Source: Verrucomicrobiota bacterium
GTDB lineage: Bacteria > Verrucomicrobiota > Verrucomicrobiia > Opitutales > Opitutaceae
Assembly (NCBI GenBank): GCA_023457715.1
Contig: JAEWKR010000153.1
Coordinates: forward strand, 1-6,706
Reading direction: 5' to 3'
DNA length: 6,706 bases
Made by a program: the position numbers and the translations under genes. Below are positions 1-6,442 of the stretch, in pieces (within the stretch, counting starts at the first letter, position 1; the number at the start of each line of letters is the position of its first letter). The notes below the pieces were generated by a model. It was not told where the DNA came from. It searched no databases and saw only the letters and a program-made list of their open reading frames with translations.

Positions 1-9
1 CCGATTTTG

Positions 10-26
10 CCACAGAGGTCACAGAG
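10..26 (+). repeat. CACAGAG-type repeat, inverted relative to 161-177 and 421-437
   Basis: The 17 nt read as two CACAGAG units nine bases apart. The reverse complement of 161-177 matches at 15 of 17 positions. A second, more diverged inverted copy lies at 421-437. The arms could pair across about 134 nt. The type resembles dispersed intergenic repeats I associate with Verrucomicrobiota, which is recollection rather than a search result. Confidence 0.6.
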
Positions 27-124
27 GCCCAATCAGAGCCGAGCCGGAGGCGGGCGCTGCGACTGTCTTGGGCGTTACGCGATGAACAGGTTTGTCCAAG
101 GACCGAGCCTCCGTGTCCTCCTTG

Positions 125-150
125 TCCGCCGTAGGCTCGGCGAAGGTGGA
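125..150. repeat. Short imperfect palindrome, TCCGCC ... GGTGGA
   Basis: The ends TCCGCC (125-130) and GGTGGA (145-150) are inverted complements apart from one G-T type pair, and further CCG/CGG pairing is possible inside. This would make a small hairpin. It lies in non-coding repeat DNA, so it may be another short dispersed repeat. Function is unknown. Confidence 0.4.
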
Positions 151-153
151 TGT

Positions 154-194
154 GTCGGAGCTCTGTGCTCTCTGTGGCTACTTCGGAATCCAGG

Positions 195-195
<1 letters not shown>
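154..195 (+). repeat. 42-nt direct repeat, copy A
   Basis: The block begins GTCGGAGCTCTGTGCTCT and ends CTTCGGAATCCAGGT. It recurs exactly 260 nt downstream at 414-455 with only two differences (173 T to G, 180 A to C). Copy A runs directly into the forward TCGAACR heptamer array. It also contains the inverted CACAGAG arm at 161-177. Confidence 0.85.
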
Positions 196-243
<48 letters not shown>

Positions 244-261
244 AGTCCGCGGCTATCCGAA

Positions 262-287
262 CGTAGCAAGGAGCGCCAGCGAGTCGA
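262..287 (+). repeat. 26-nt dispersed repeat, copy 1 (forward)
   Basis: The core GAGCGCCAGCGA is flanked by CGTAGC on the left and GTCGA on the right. It matches copy 3 (368-393) in the same orientation. It also matches the reverse complement of copy 2 (328-353) at all but three positions, so copies 1 and 2 could form a stem with a 40-nt loop. Confidence 0.8.
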
Positions 288-327
288 TCAGCGGAGCCCG
301 CGTTTTCGCCACGTCCCTCCTCGGATT

Positions 328-353
328 TCGAATCGCTGGCGCTCTTCGCTACG
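328..353 (-). repeat. 26-nt dispersed repeat, copy 2 (inverted)
   Basis: On the minus strand this reads CGTAGCGAAGAGCGCCAGCG followed by ATTCGA, matching copies 1 and 3 with a few substitutions. It lies between two forward copies and could pair with either, giving two mutually exclusive hairpins (loops of 40 nt and 14 nt). Confidence 0.8.
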
Positions 354-367
354 CCCAAGCGCCTTCG

Positions 368-393
368 TGTAGCGAGGAGCGCCAGCGAGTCGA
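368..393 (+). repeat. 26-nt dispersed repeat, copy 3 (forward)
   Basis: This has the same core as copies 1 and 2, with TGTAGC in place of CGTAGC at the left edge. It is only 14 nt from copy 2, so copies 2 and 3 would give the tightest hairpin of the set. Confidence 0.8.
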
Positions 394-413
394 TGACTGA
401 CACCGATCTCAAG

Positions 414-455
414 GTCGGAGCTCTGTGCTCTCGGTGGCTCCTTCGGAATCCAGGT
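414..455 (+). repeat. 42-nt direct repeat, copy B, with a degenerate inverted heptamer tail
   Basis: This is 40 of 42 identical to copy A at 154-195. Copy A is followed by clean TCGAACR units. Copy B is followed by TTCGATG, TCCGGTG and CGCGATG (455-475), which look like decayed units of the same heptamer in the opposite orientation. The two copies therefore bracket the repeat cluster between them. Confidence 0.8.
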
Positions 456-539
456 TCGATGTCCGGTGCGCGATGTCGACGTTCCGTCCGTTGGGTTCGG
501 GGTTGAGTTTCACCGTCCGCGCTGGATTCTTCTCCAGGC

Positions 540-1259
540 GTGTCGATCCCTCTGTTCCAACTCCGCAATGCCGCGATCGCAGCTTCGCTGCGATCCTGCC
601 AGCTGTTCAACGGCCTGCCGGCGGCGGATCTGGAGGCGATCGCCGGGTTCGCGACGCTGCGGAATCTGGACAAGGAGGTGTACCTGTTTCGCGAGGGCGA
701 CGCGGCGGAGGGTTTTTATGTCGTGCAGAAGGGCGCGATCAATGTGCACCGGGTCAGCCCGACGGGGAAGGAACAGGTGATCCATGTCTTCCGTCCCGGC
801 GAGTCGCTGGCGGAGGCGGCGCTGGCGAGCGATCGGGGTTATCCGGCGAACGGACGCGCGGTGGAAACCTCGACGGTGGTGGTGCTGCCGAAGGCGCCGT
901 TTCTCGATTTGCTCGCGCACCGGCCGGACCTGGCCCTGCGCATGTTGGGCTCCATGAGCCAGCATCTGCGTGTGCTTGTCGGCCTGGTGGACGACCTGAC
1001 GTTGAAGGACGTCGAGACGCGCTTCATCAACTGGCTGCTGAAACGCTGCGGCCGCACCTCGGTGGGACCGGCCGACGTGGAACTCGGATCGACCAAGCGG
1101 GTGCTGGCGGCCGAACTCGGCACCAGCAGCGAGACCCTTTCCCGTACCTTCGCGCGGCTCCGGGATGAAGGCCTGCTCGAGGTCAAGGGTTCCAACGTGC
1201 GGATTCAGGAAGTGGCCGCCCTGGATGCCCGGTTCCGCGCGCTGCTCGGCGAGGAGTAG
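540..1259 (+). CDS. Crp/Fnr-family transcription regulator (239 aa)
   Basis: This is a cytoplasmic DNA-binding regulator with the usual Crp/Fnr length and order. A cyclic-nucleotide-type effector domain spans about residues 20-130, a dimerisation helix about 131-165, and a winged helix-turn-helix about 180-225. The recognition helix has E198, S201 and R202 (SSETLSR), the E..SR pattern of Fnr-type proteins that read TTGAT-like half-sites. The cAMP-contacting Arg-Ser of E. coli CRP is absent (GYPANGRAVE at 100-109), so cAMP is unlikely to be the ligand. The only cysteines, C20 and C170, cannot make an Fnr-type Fe-S cluster. The GESLAEAALA stretch (88-97) recalls the Dnr/NnrR nitric-oxide branch, but that is only a resemblance. 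The GTG at 540 is chosen because an in-frame stop lies at 504-506 and the next usable start would cut the domain; no proper Shine-Dalgarno is visible. It may act on the downstream exporter operon (inference). Confidence 0.93.
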   Translation: MSIPLFQLRNAAIAASLRSCQLFNGLPAADLEAIAGFATLRNLDKEVYLFREGDAAEGFYVVQKGAINVHRVSPTGKEQVIHVFRPGESLAEAALASDRGYPANGRAVETSTVVVLPKAPFLDLLAHRPDLALRMLGSMSQHLRVLVGLVDDLTLKDVETRFINWLLKRCGRTSVGPADVELGSTKRVLAAELGTSSETLSRTFARLRDEGLLEVKGSNVRIQEVAALDARFRALLGEE

Positions 1260-1315
1260 GTTTGGGTTTTGGGTTTTGAGTTTTGGGTTATGGGTTTTGG
1301 GTTTTGAGTTTTGGG
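1260..1315 (+). repeat. TTTTGGG heptamer array, eight units
   Basis: Eight 7-nt units begin at the base after the regulator's stop codon: GTTTGGG, TTTTGGG, TTTTGAG, TTTTGGG, TTATGGG, TTTTGGG, TTTTGAG, TTTTGGG. Decayed TTCGGG and GGTTCGGG follow to about 1330. The G-runs (1271, 1285, 1292, 1299, 1313) could support a G-quadruplex on the + strand or in the transcript. The array is matched by an inverted copy at 1406-1445. Confidence 0.92.
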
Positions 1316-1662
1316 TTCGGGTGGTTCGGGAGCCAAGGAGCAGGCCTAACCCGTCATGATCTACGGTCACGTGGGTACCCCGCCCGCACCGGTGCTGCCT
1401 GAGAACTCACAACCCAAAACCCAAAACCCAAAACTCAAAACCCAACCCCGCCGCCTTCCATCCGCTCCCGCGCCCGTTTGTCACAACCGTCGTGTAACTT
1501 TCGGCGGGTTGCGGTGTTCTACGAGCGGGCCTCCCTGCGTCTGCGTGCTGCCGGCTGGCGCAAATTGCTGGTGGGCTGTAGGTTGCTTCGCCTTCGTCTT
1601 CTGCCCGCCCGCCGGTGCCCGCCTTTTTTCTCCAGTTGCCTAACCGCCCCCTTTTTTTTCCC
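1316..1662 (+). other. Gene-free region holding the probable promoter and leader of the exporter operon
   Basis: No gene is credible here. The first 90 nt are the spacer between the two arms of the TTTTGGG inverted repeat. The stretch after 1446 must carry the operon promoter if the operon is transcribed on its own. I could not fix -35 and -10 boxes with confidence. A weak partial dyad, GTCACA-N7-TGTAAC, lies at about 1480-1498. The last bases before the adaptor gene are a pyrimidine tract (C and T runs at 1647-1662) where a Shine-Dalgarno would normally sit. Confidence 0.5.
1406..1445 (-). repeat. Inverted TTTTGGG heptamer array (CCCAAAA on the + strand)
   Basis: Units are CTCACAA, CCCAAAA three times, CTCAAAA, and a partial CCCAA. 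Read in reverse complement, 1406-1443 matches 1271-1308 at 36 of 38 positions. The TGAG variant units fall opposite the CTCA variants in the same register. The two arrays can therefore form a stem of about 38 bp with a loop of about 97 nt. No T-run follows the right arm, so it is not an ordinary intrinsic terminator. Confidence 0.9.
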
Positions 1663-3084
1663 ATGACCGTCTTTGAATCCCCGCCGAAGCCCATGAACCA
1701 TCCCACTGCGTCCCAGCCGGTCACGGCTCCCCGTCCCGCCGCGCCGAAAAAGAAAAAATCGAAGGTGAAGTGGTTTGTGCTCGGCGGCGTCGTCGTCGTG
1801 GCGCTCCTGGCCGTCGCCGCGGCCATGGGTCGGAAGGGCAAGGAGACCGGCACGGCCGTCACCGTGGAGAAGGCGTTCGTCAAGACCATCACCCAGGTCG
1901 TCACGGCCACGGGCAAGGTGCAGCCCGAGGTGGAGGTGAAGATCTCCCCGGAAGTTGCGGGCGAAATCATCGAGCTCCCCGTCCGCGAAGGCCAGGTCGT
2001 CAAGAAGGGCGACCTGCTGATGAAGATCAAACCCGACTTCTACACCGCGCAGTTCGAGCAGAACGAGGCCAACCTCGCCGCCACGAAGACGATGGCCGTG
2101 CAAAGCAAGGCGCAGCTGCTCAAGGCGCAGGAGGATTTCAAGCGCGCGAACGATCTGCACGCCAAGCAGCTGATGTCCGATTCGGACCACACGGCGTCGA
2201 AGACGGCGCTGGAGGTGGCGCAGGCCAATTACGACAACGCGCTCGCGCAGGTCCGCCGCGCCGAGGGGTTGCTCAACCAGTCCCGCGACCAGTTGAACAA
2301 GACCACGATCTACGCGCCGATGGACGGATCGATCAGCTCGCTCGCGAGCGAGATCGGCGAACGGGTGGTGGCGACCGGCCAGTTCAGCGGCACCGAAGTC
2401 ATGCGCGTCGCGGATCTCGCCAACATGGAGCTGCGGGTGAAGGTGAACGAGAACGACATCGTCAACGTCAAGGTGGGCGACCGCGCCGTGATCTCGATCG
2501 ACTCGTATCCAGGGCGTAAATTCAACGGCGTGGTGAAGGAGATCGGCAGCTCGGCGATCGCCACCGGCCTCGGGGCGGCGGCGCAGGCGCAGGCGTCGGT
2601 CAGCGACGAGGTGACGAACTTCCTGGTCAAGATCCGTATTTCCGACCGCGACCTCCAGCTGCGGCCCGGCATGAGCGCCACCACGGACATCGAGACGCAG
2701 ACGGTCGAGAACGTGGTCGCGATTCCCATCCAGAGCGTGACGGTTCGCGCCGAGGGCGGCCTCACCAGCGAGGAGTTCCAGCAGAAGCAGGCGAAGGACG
2801 CGCAGGAGAAGTCGGGCAATGCGATGGAAGTGAAGGACGAGCGCGACCGCGCCCGCCGCAACCGCGAGAAGCTCCAGCGCGTGGTGTTCGTGAAGCAGGG
2901 CGACAAGGTGAAGATGCAGAAGGTCGAGACCGGCATCGCCGACAACACGCATATCGAGGTGAAGAGCGGCGTGAAGGAGGGCGACGAGGTCGTTTCGGGA
3001 AGCTACGCCGCCATCAGCCGCAAGCTGAAGGACGACATGAAGGTCACGCTCGAGAAGCCCAAGAAGGACGCGGAAAAGAAATAA
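1663..3084 (+). CDS. HlyD/MacA-type periplasmic adaptor (membrane fusion protein) of an ABC exporter
   Basis: The protein is anchored in the inner membrane and reaches into the periplasm, linking the ABC permease complex to an outer-membrane channel. With the ATG at 1663 it is 473 aa. The order is a Lys-rich cytoplasmic tip (about 29-34), one membrane segment (about 35-55), first lipoyl half (LPVREGQVVKKGDLLMKI, about 105-122), an alpha-helical hairpin rich in A, K, Q and E (about 124-212), second lipoyl half (TIYAPMDGSISS, from about 215), a beta-barrel (about 255-350) and a membrane-proximal domain (about 405-464). A charged insertion of about 40 residues (364-404) separates the barrel and membrane-proximal domains. 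The start is uncertain: GTG 1615, ATG 1663 and ATG 1693 are all in frame, and none has a convincing Shine-Dalgarno. The lipoyl and barrel domains are clear. It is the first gene of the operon, 29 nt before the ATPase gene. Confidence 0.93.
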   Translation: MTVFESPPKPMNHPTASQPVTAPRPAAPKKKKSKVKWFVLGGVVVVALLAVAAAMGRKGKETGTAVTVEKAFVKTITQVVTATGKVQPEVEVKISPEVAGEIIELPVREGQVVKKGDLLMKIKPDFYTAQFEQNEANLAATKTMAVQSKAQLLKAQEDFKRANDLHAKQLMSDSDHTASKTALEVAQANYDNALAQVRRAEGLLNQSRDQLNKTTIYAPMDGSISSLASEIGERVVATGQFSGTEVMRVADLANMELRVKVNENDIVNVKVGDRAVISIDSYPGRKFNGVVKEIGSSAIATGLGAAAQAQASVSDEVTNFLVKIRISDRDLQLRPGMSATTDIETQTVENVVAIPIQSVTVRAEGGLTSEEFQQKQAKDAQEKSGNAMEVKDERDRARRNREKLQRVVFVKQGDKVKMQKVETGIADNTHIEVKSGVKEGDEVVSGSYAAISRKLKDDMKVTLEKPKKDAEKK

Positions 3085-3113
3085 GCCGCGCCCCTCCCGG
3101 CCGGCCCCCCGCC

Positions 3114-3851
3114 ATGATTCCTCCCGCTGCCCCCGCCCACGCGCGTGCCATCCGCCCGCCGGGCTCCCTCGTGATCGAGATCGAGGGCGTCACCAAGCTG
3201 TACCGCATGGGCGAAGAAACGATTCACGCACTGCGTGGCGTCGCCCTGACGATCCGGCGCAACGAATACCTGGCGATCATGGGACCGTCGGGTTCCGGCA
3301 AGTCGACGCTGATGAACATGCTCGGCTGCCTCGATACGCCGACCGCCGGGCGCTACGAATTTGCCGGGAAGAACGTCGCGACGATGGACGACGACGAACT
3401 GGCCGATATCCGCAACCGCGAGATCGGCTTCGTCTTCCAGACCTTCAACCTGCTGCCGCGCTCCGACGCGCTGCACAACGTCGAACTGCCGCTGATCTAT
3501 GCGGGTCTCGGCCGCGCGGAGCGCGTCGAGCGGGCGAAGCAGGCCCTGGTCAACGTGGGCCTGGAGCACCGGATGCACCACAAGCCGAACGAACTCTCCG
3601 GCGGTCAGCGGCAGCGCGTGGCCATCGCGCGCGCGCTGGTGAACTCGCCGTCGATCATCCTGGCCGACGAGCCCACCGGAAACCTGGATTCCCGCACCGG
3701 CGAGGAAATCATGGAGCTGTTCGAGCAGCTGTATGCGCAGGGGAACACCATCATCGTGGTCACCCACGAGGAGGACATCGCCCGCCATGCGCGCCGCGTC
3801 GTCCGGCTCCGCGACGGCCTCATCGAGAGCGACACGCAGGTGACGTCATGA
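3114..3851 (+). CDS. ABC transporter ATPase, MacB/LolD type (245 aa)
   Basis: This cytoplasmic ATPase powers the two permeases that follow. All family motifs are intact: Walker A GPSGSGKST (57-65), Q-loop Q109 in IGFVFQT, signature LSGGQ (161-165), Walker B IILADE (181-186) followed by PTGNLD, and the switch histidine H218. The QTFNLLP and EELADEPTGNLDS-like context is typical of the MacB/LolD/FtsE group rather than importer ATPases. The first 19 residues are proline- and alanine-rich and have no family counterpart. A GTG at 3171 would give MIEIEGVTKLY, the usual family N-terminus, and about 226 aa, so the true start may be there. Neither start has a strong Shine-Dalgarno. The stop overlaps the next gene's start as ATGA, indicating translational coupling. 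The split ATPase and permease differ from E. coli MacB, where both are on one chain. Confidence 0.95.
   Translation: MIPPAAPAHARAIRPPGSLVIEIEGVTKLYRMGEETIHALRGVALTIRRNEYLAIMGPSGSGKSTLMNMLGCLDTPTAGRYEFAGKNVATMDDDELADIRNREIGFVFQTFNLLPRSDALHNVELPLIYAGLGRAERVERAKQALVNVGLEHRMHHKPNELSGGQRQRVAIARALVNSPSIILADEPTGNLDSRTGEEIMELFEQLYAQGNTIIVVTHEEDIARHARRVVRLRDGLIESDTQVTS
3838..3843 (+). promoter_or_regulatory. Ribosome binding site AGGTGA for the first permease
   Basis: AGGTGA complements the anti-Shine-Dalgarno end of 16S rRNA and lies 4 nt before the ATG at 3848. It is inside the end of the ATPase gene, in keeping with coupled translation across the ATGA overlap. It is the only clear Shine-Dalgarno I find at any start in the window. 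Confidence 0.65.
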
Positions 3852-5101
3852 CGCGGCTGCTGCACGAGTTGACCGAGTCGTTCCGGATCGCCTTCGCGCA
3901 GATTCGGGCGAACAAGCTGCGCTCGGTCCTGACGGCGCTCGGGGTGATCATCGGCATCGTGGCGGTGACGCTCATGGGCACGGCGATCCGCGGCATCGAC
4001 ATCGGCTTTCAGCGCAGCCTGGCGATGCTGGGCGACGACATTCTCTACGTGCAGAAATGGCCCTGGCACAACGTCGAGGACTGGTGGAACTACGAGAATC
4101 GCCCGCCGATCCAGGCGGACGACGCCGAGAAGCTGAACCGCGTGATCGAGAACACGCCGGACTCGCTGCTCGAGGTCGCGGTCCCGCTCGTCTCCCGTGG
4201 CGGCGCGGTCAAGGCCGGCGACAAGCAGGTCAGCGGTGTCTTCATCTTCGGCACCACGGGCGACTACGCCCGGCTGATGAATGCCGATTTCACCGAGGGC
4301 CGGCTCTTCAGCGAGGCGGAGGCACTGGCCGGCCGGCAGGTGTGCATGATCGGCTTCGATGTGGCCGAGGCGCTTTTTCCCGGCCGCTCCGCGATGGACC
4401 AGACGGTGCTGGTGCGCGGCCAGCCGTTCACCGTCATCGGCGTCCTGGCCAAGCAGGGCTCGTTCCTGGGCCTCTTCAGTTTCGACACGCAGCTCGGCAT
4501 GCCGCTCAACGCGTACCGGAAGCATTTCGGCGCGCGCGGCCGCGGCGCGGAGCTGCGCGTGAAGGTCAGGGACAAGAACCGGCTGGAGGACAGCGTCGAG
4601 GAACTGACCGGCGCCATGCGCCGGGTTCGCGGTCAGCTGCCCGGCGAGCGGGATAACTTCTCCATCAACCAGCAGCAGGCGTTCAAGGCGCAGCTCGATC
4701 CCGCGAAGCAGGGCATCGCGATGGCGGGCCTTTTCATCACGGGACTTTCGCTCTTCGTCGGCGCGATCGGGATCATGAACATCACGTTCGTCAGCGTGAA
4801 GGAACGCACCAAGGAGATCGGGACGCGCAAGGCGCTGGGCGCCCGGCGTCGGACAATCCTGTTCCAATTCCTGATCGAGGCCGTGTCCATCTGTCTCATC
4901 GGCGGCATGGTCGGTCTTGGACTGACCTACGGCGTGTGCCTCGCGGTCGCTTCCGCGATGCCGGCGCTCCCGGTCGATTTCTCCATGAACCTGGTCATCG
5001 TGAGCGTGGCGGTCTCCGTCATCGTCGGCGTGGTGTCCGGATTCGCGCCGGCCTGGGGCGCGTCGCGCCTCGATCCCGTCGTGGCGCTGCGTTACGAATA
5101 A
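3848..5101 (+). CDS. MacB/FtsX-type ABC permease, first of two (417 aa)
   Basis: This inner-membrane subunit couples ATP hydrolysis to movements in its large periplasmic domain. The layout is one membrane segment at about 26-48, a periplasmic core of about 240 residues (49-287), and three segments near the C-terminus (about 288-312, 337-369 and 379-403). The family signature GIMNI...VSVKERTKEIGTRKALGAR...FLIE lies at 308-344, and the chain ends LDPVVALRYE. The topology is that of MacB without its N-terminal ATPase domain. The ATG overlaps the ATPase stop by 4 nt and has a good Shine-Dalgarno. The adjacent permease is homologous but clearly different, so the two likely form a heterodimer (inference). 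The periplasmic core carries a tryptophan-rich stretch (WPWHNVEDWW, 71-80) that has no counterpart in the second permease. The substrate is unknown. Confidence 0.95.
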   Translation: MTRLLHELTESFRIAFAQIRANKLRSVLTALGVIIGIVAVTLMGTAIRGIDIGFQRSLAMLGDDILYVQKWPWHNVEDWWNYENRPPIQADDAEKLNRVIENTPDSLLEVAVPLVSRGGAVKAGDKQVSGVFIFGTTGDYARLMNADFTEGRLFSEAEALAGRQVCMIGFDVAEALFPGRSAMDQTVLVRGQPFTVIGVLAKQGSFLGLFSFDTQLGMPLNAYRKHFGARGRGAELRVKVRDKNRLEDSVEELTGAMRRVRGQLPGERDNFSINQQQAFKAQLDPAKQGIAMAGLFITGLSLFVGAIGIMNITFVSVKERTKEIGTRKALGARRRTILFQFLIEAVSICLIGGMVGLGLTYGVCLAVASAMPALPVDFSMNLVIVSVAVSVIVGVVSGFAPAWGASRLDPVVALRYE

Positions 5102-5108
5102 TCCCGCC

Positions 5109-6350
5109 ATGCTCCTCACTGAAATCCTGCGCATGGCCCTGACGTCGTTGGGGGTGAACAAACTCCGGTCCTCGCTGACGATGGCCGGCATCACCATCGG
5201 CGTGTTCTCCGTGGTCGGCGTGATGACGGCGGTGTCCGCGTTGCGCGGTTCGATCGAGACCGGGTTGAGCTTCCTGGGCTCGAACATGTTTCAGTTCGCG
5301 AAGTACCCGACCGGCATGCAGTCGGGCGGCAACGACCGCCGCAAATACCAGATGCGCCGCAACGTGTCCCTCGAGCAGGCGATGCGCTACCAGGCGCTGA
5401 TGAATGGCGTGTCAGACGTGATCTGCCTCAAGGTGTTCTACAACGACGGGATCGTGCAGGCCGTGTACGAGAATCGGAAGACGGCGCCGGGGATCACCTT
5501 CGGGGGCAGCAACGAACACTTCCTCGCCGCCAACCAGTACGACGTCGAGACCGGCCGCAACCTCACCGGGGCGGATGTCGAGTTGGGGCGTCCCGTCGCG
5601 GTCATCGGGCAGACGATCGTGGAGAAACTCTTTCCCAACGAGTCTCCCCTGGGAAAACAGGTGAAGGTCGCGGGCAGGACCTATCTCGTTGTCGGCATCT
5701 TTGCCTCCAAGGGCAGCACCTTCGGTCAAAGCCAGGATGACATCGTGATCGTGCCGGTGACGCGTTTCCTGACCGACTTCGGCGCCCAGAAGTTCAGCAT
5801 CAACATCGCCACCCAGGCACCCTCGCAGCTGCTTTACAACGAGACGATTGACAAGGCGATCACGGCGATGCGCATCGTGCGCGGTTTGAAGCCGGAGGAC
5901 GACAACGACTTCGAACTCTACTCGAACGACTCGCTGCTGGCCGTGTTCGCCAAGGTCGCGGACGTGGTGCGGGCGGGCGCGCTTGTGATCAGCGCGATCG
6001 CGCTGCTGGCGGCCGGCGTCGGGATCATGAACATCATGCTCGTCAGCGTCACCGAACGCACGAAGGAGATCGGGATCCGCAAATCCATCGGCGCGCGCAA
6101 ACACAGCATCCTCCTCCAGTTTCTCATCGAGTCGGTCACCATCTCCGTGGCCGGCGGGCTGGTCGGCATCTTCCTCGGCGTCGTCGCCGGCAACATCCTG
6201 GCCACCGTCCTGAAGGCCTCCGTGGTGTTCCCGTGGGACTGGGCCACGATCGGGTTGGTGGTCTGCACCGTGATCGGAGTGACCTTCGGCTTCTACCCCG
6301 CGTGGAAGGCCGCGTCACTCGATCCGATCGAGGCGCTGCGGTTCGAGTAG
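5109..6350 (+). CDS. MacB/FtsX-type ABC permease, second of two (413 aa)
   Basis: This is a second permease of the same family and probable partner of the first. Membrane segments lie at about 23-47, 289-313, 334-368 and 377-400, with a periplasmic core at about 48-288. The signature GIMNIMLVSVTERTKEIGIR is followed by KSIGARKHSILLQFLIE (305-341), and the chain ends SLDPIEALRFE. The periplasmic core includes a charged stretch (GGNDRRKYQMRRNVS, 73-87) where the first permease has its tryptophan-rich segment, so the two are not recent duplicates. The ATG at 5109 starts 7 nt after the previous stop. The bases before it are TCCCGCC, with no Shine-Dalgarno, so translation may depend on coupling to the upstream gene. 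It is the last gene of the operon; repeat DNA begins 8 nt after the stop. Confidence 0.95.
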   Translation: MLLTEILRMALTSLGVNKLRSSLTMAGITIGVFSVVGVMTAVSALRGSIETGLSFLGSNMFQFAKYPTGMQSGGNDRRKYQMRRNVSLEQAMRYQALMNGVSDVICLKVFYNDGIVQAVYENRKTAPGITFGGSNEHFLAANQYDVETGRNLTGADVELGRPVAVIGQTIVEKLFPNESPLGKQVKVAGRTYLVVGIFASKGSTFGQSQDDIVIVPVTRFLTDFGAQKFSINIATQAPSQLLYNETIDKAITAMRIVRGLKPEDDNDFELYSNDSLLAVFAKVADVVRAGALVISAIALLAAGVGIMNIMLVSVTERTKEIGIRKSIGARKHSILLQFLIESVTISVAGGLVGIFLGVVAGNILATVLKASVVFPWDWATIGLVVCTVIGVTFGFYPAWKAASLDPIEALRFE

Positions 6351-6357
6351 CAGGGAG

Positions 6358-6420
6358 CGGTAGGCGGTAGGCGGTAGGCGGTAGGCGATAGGCGATAGGC
6401 GGTAGGCGGTAGGCTTTAGG
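6358..6420 (+). repeat. CGGTAGG heptamer array, nine units
   Basis: Nine consecutive 7-nt units fill 63 nt without an indel: CGGTAGG four times, CGATAGG twice, CGGTAGG twice, then CTTTAGG. It begins 7 nt after the last permease stop codon. A short inverted match, GGTAGGCT (6408-6415) with AGCCTACC (6542-6549), brackets the hairpin that follows, suggesting a decayed right arm. Confidence 0.93.
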
Positions 6421-6442
6421 CTCCCAAGCCTCGATCCAGTCG

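Noticed and set aside
425..1168. Second + strand frame overlapping the regulator gene
   Set aside because: It is a Gly/Arg-rich out-of-frame reading of the Crp/Fnr gene with no domain of its own.
1260..1315. Telomere-like end sequence
   Set aside because: TTTTGGG resembles telomeric repeats of some eukaryotes, but it lies between bacterial genes and has a matched inverted copy nearby.
510..1370. Minus-strand open frame over the regulator gene
   Set aside because: Its start runs through the TTTTGGG array, giving repeated KPKTHNPKLKTQ-type residues, and it lies opposite a well-supported Crp/Fnr gene.
1519..2952. Minus-strand open frame (477 codons) over the adaptor gene
   Set aside because: The translation is low-complexity, rich in L, H, R and D, with no recognisable domain, and the adaptor frame is clear on the + strand.
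3605..5287. Long minus-strand open frame (560 codons) across the ATPase and permease genes
   Set aside because: Its translation is rich in R, H, D and A with no domain. The + strand frame over the same bases encodes intact ABC motifs. It is a high-GC shadow.
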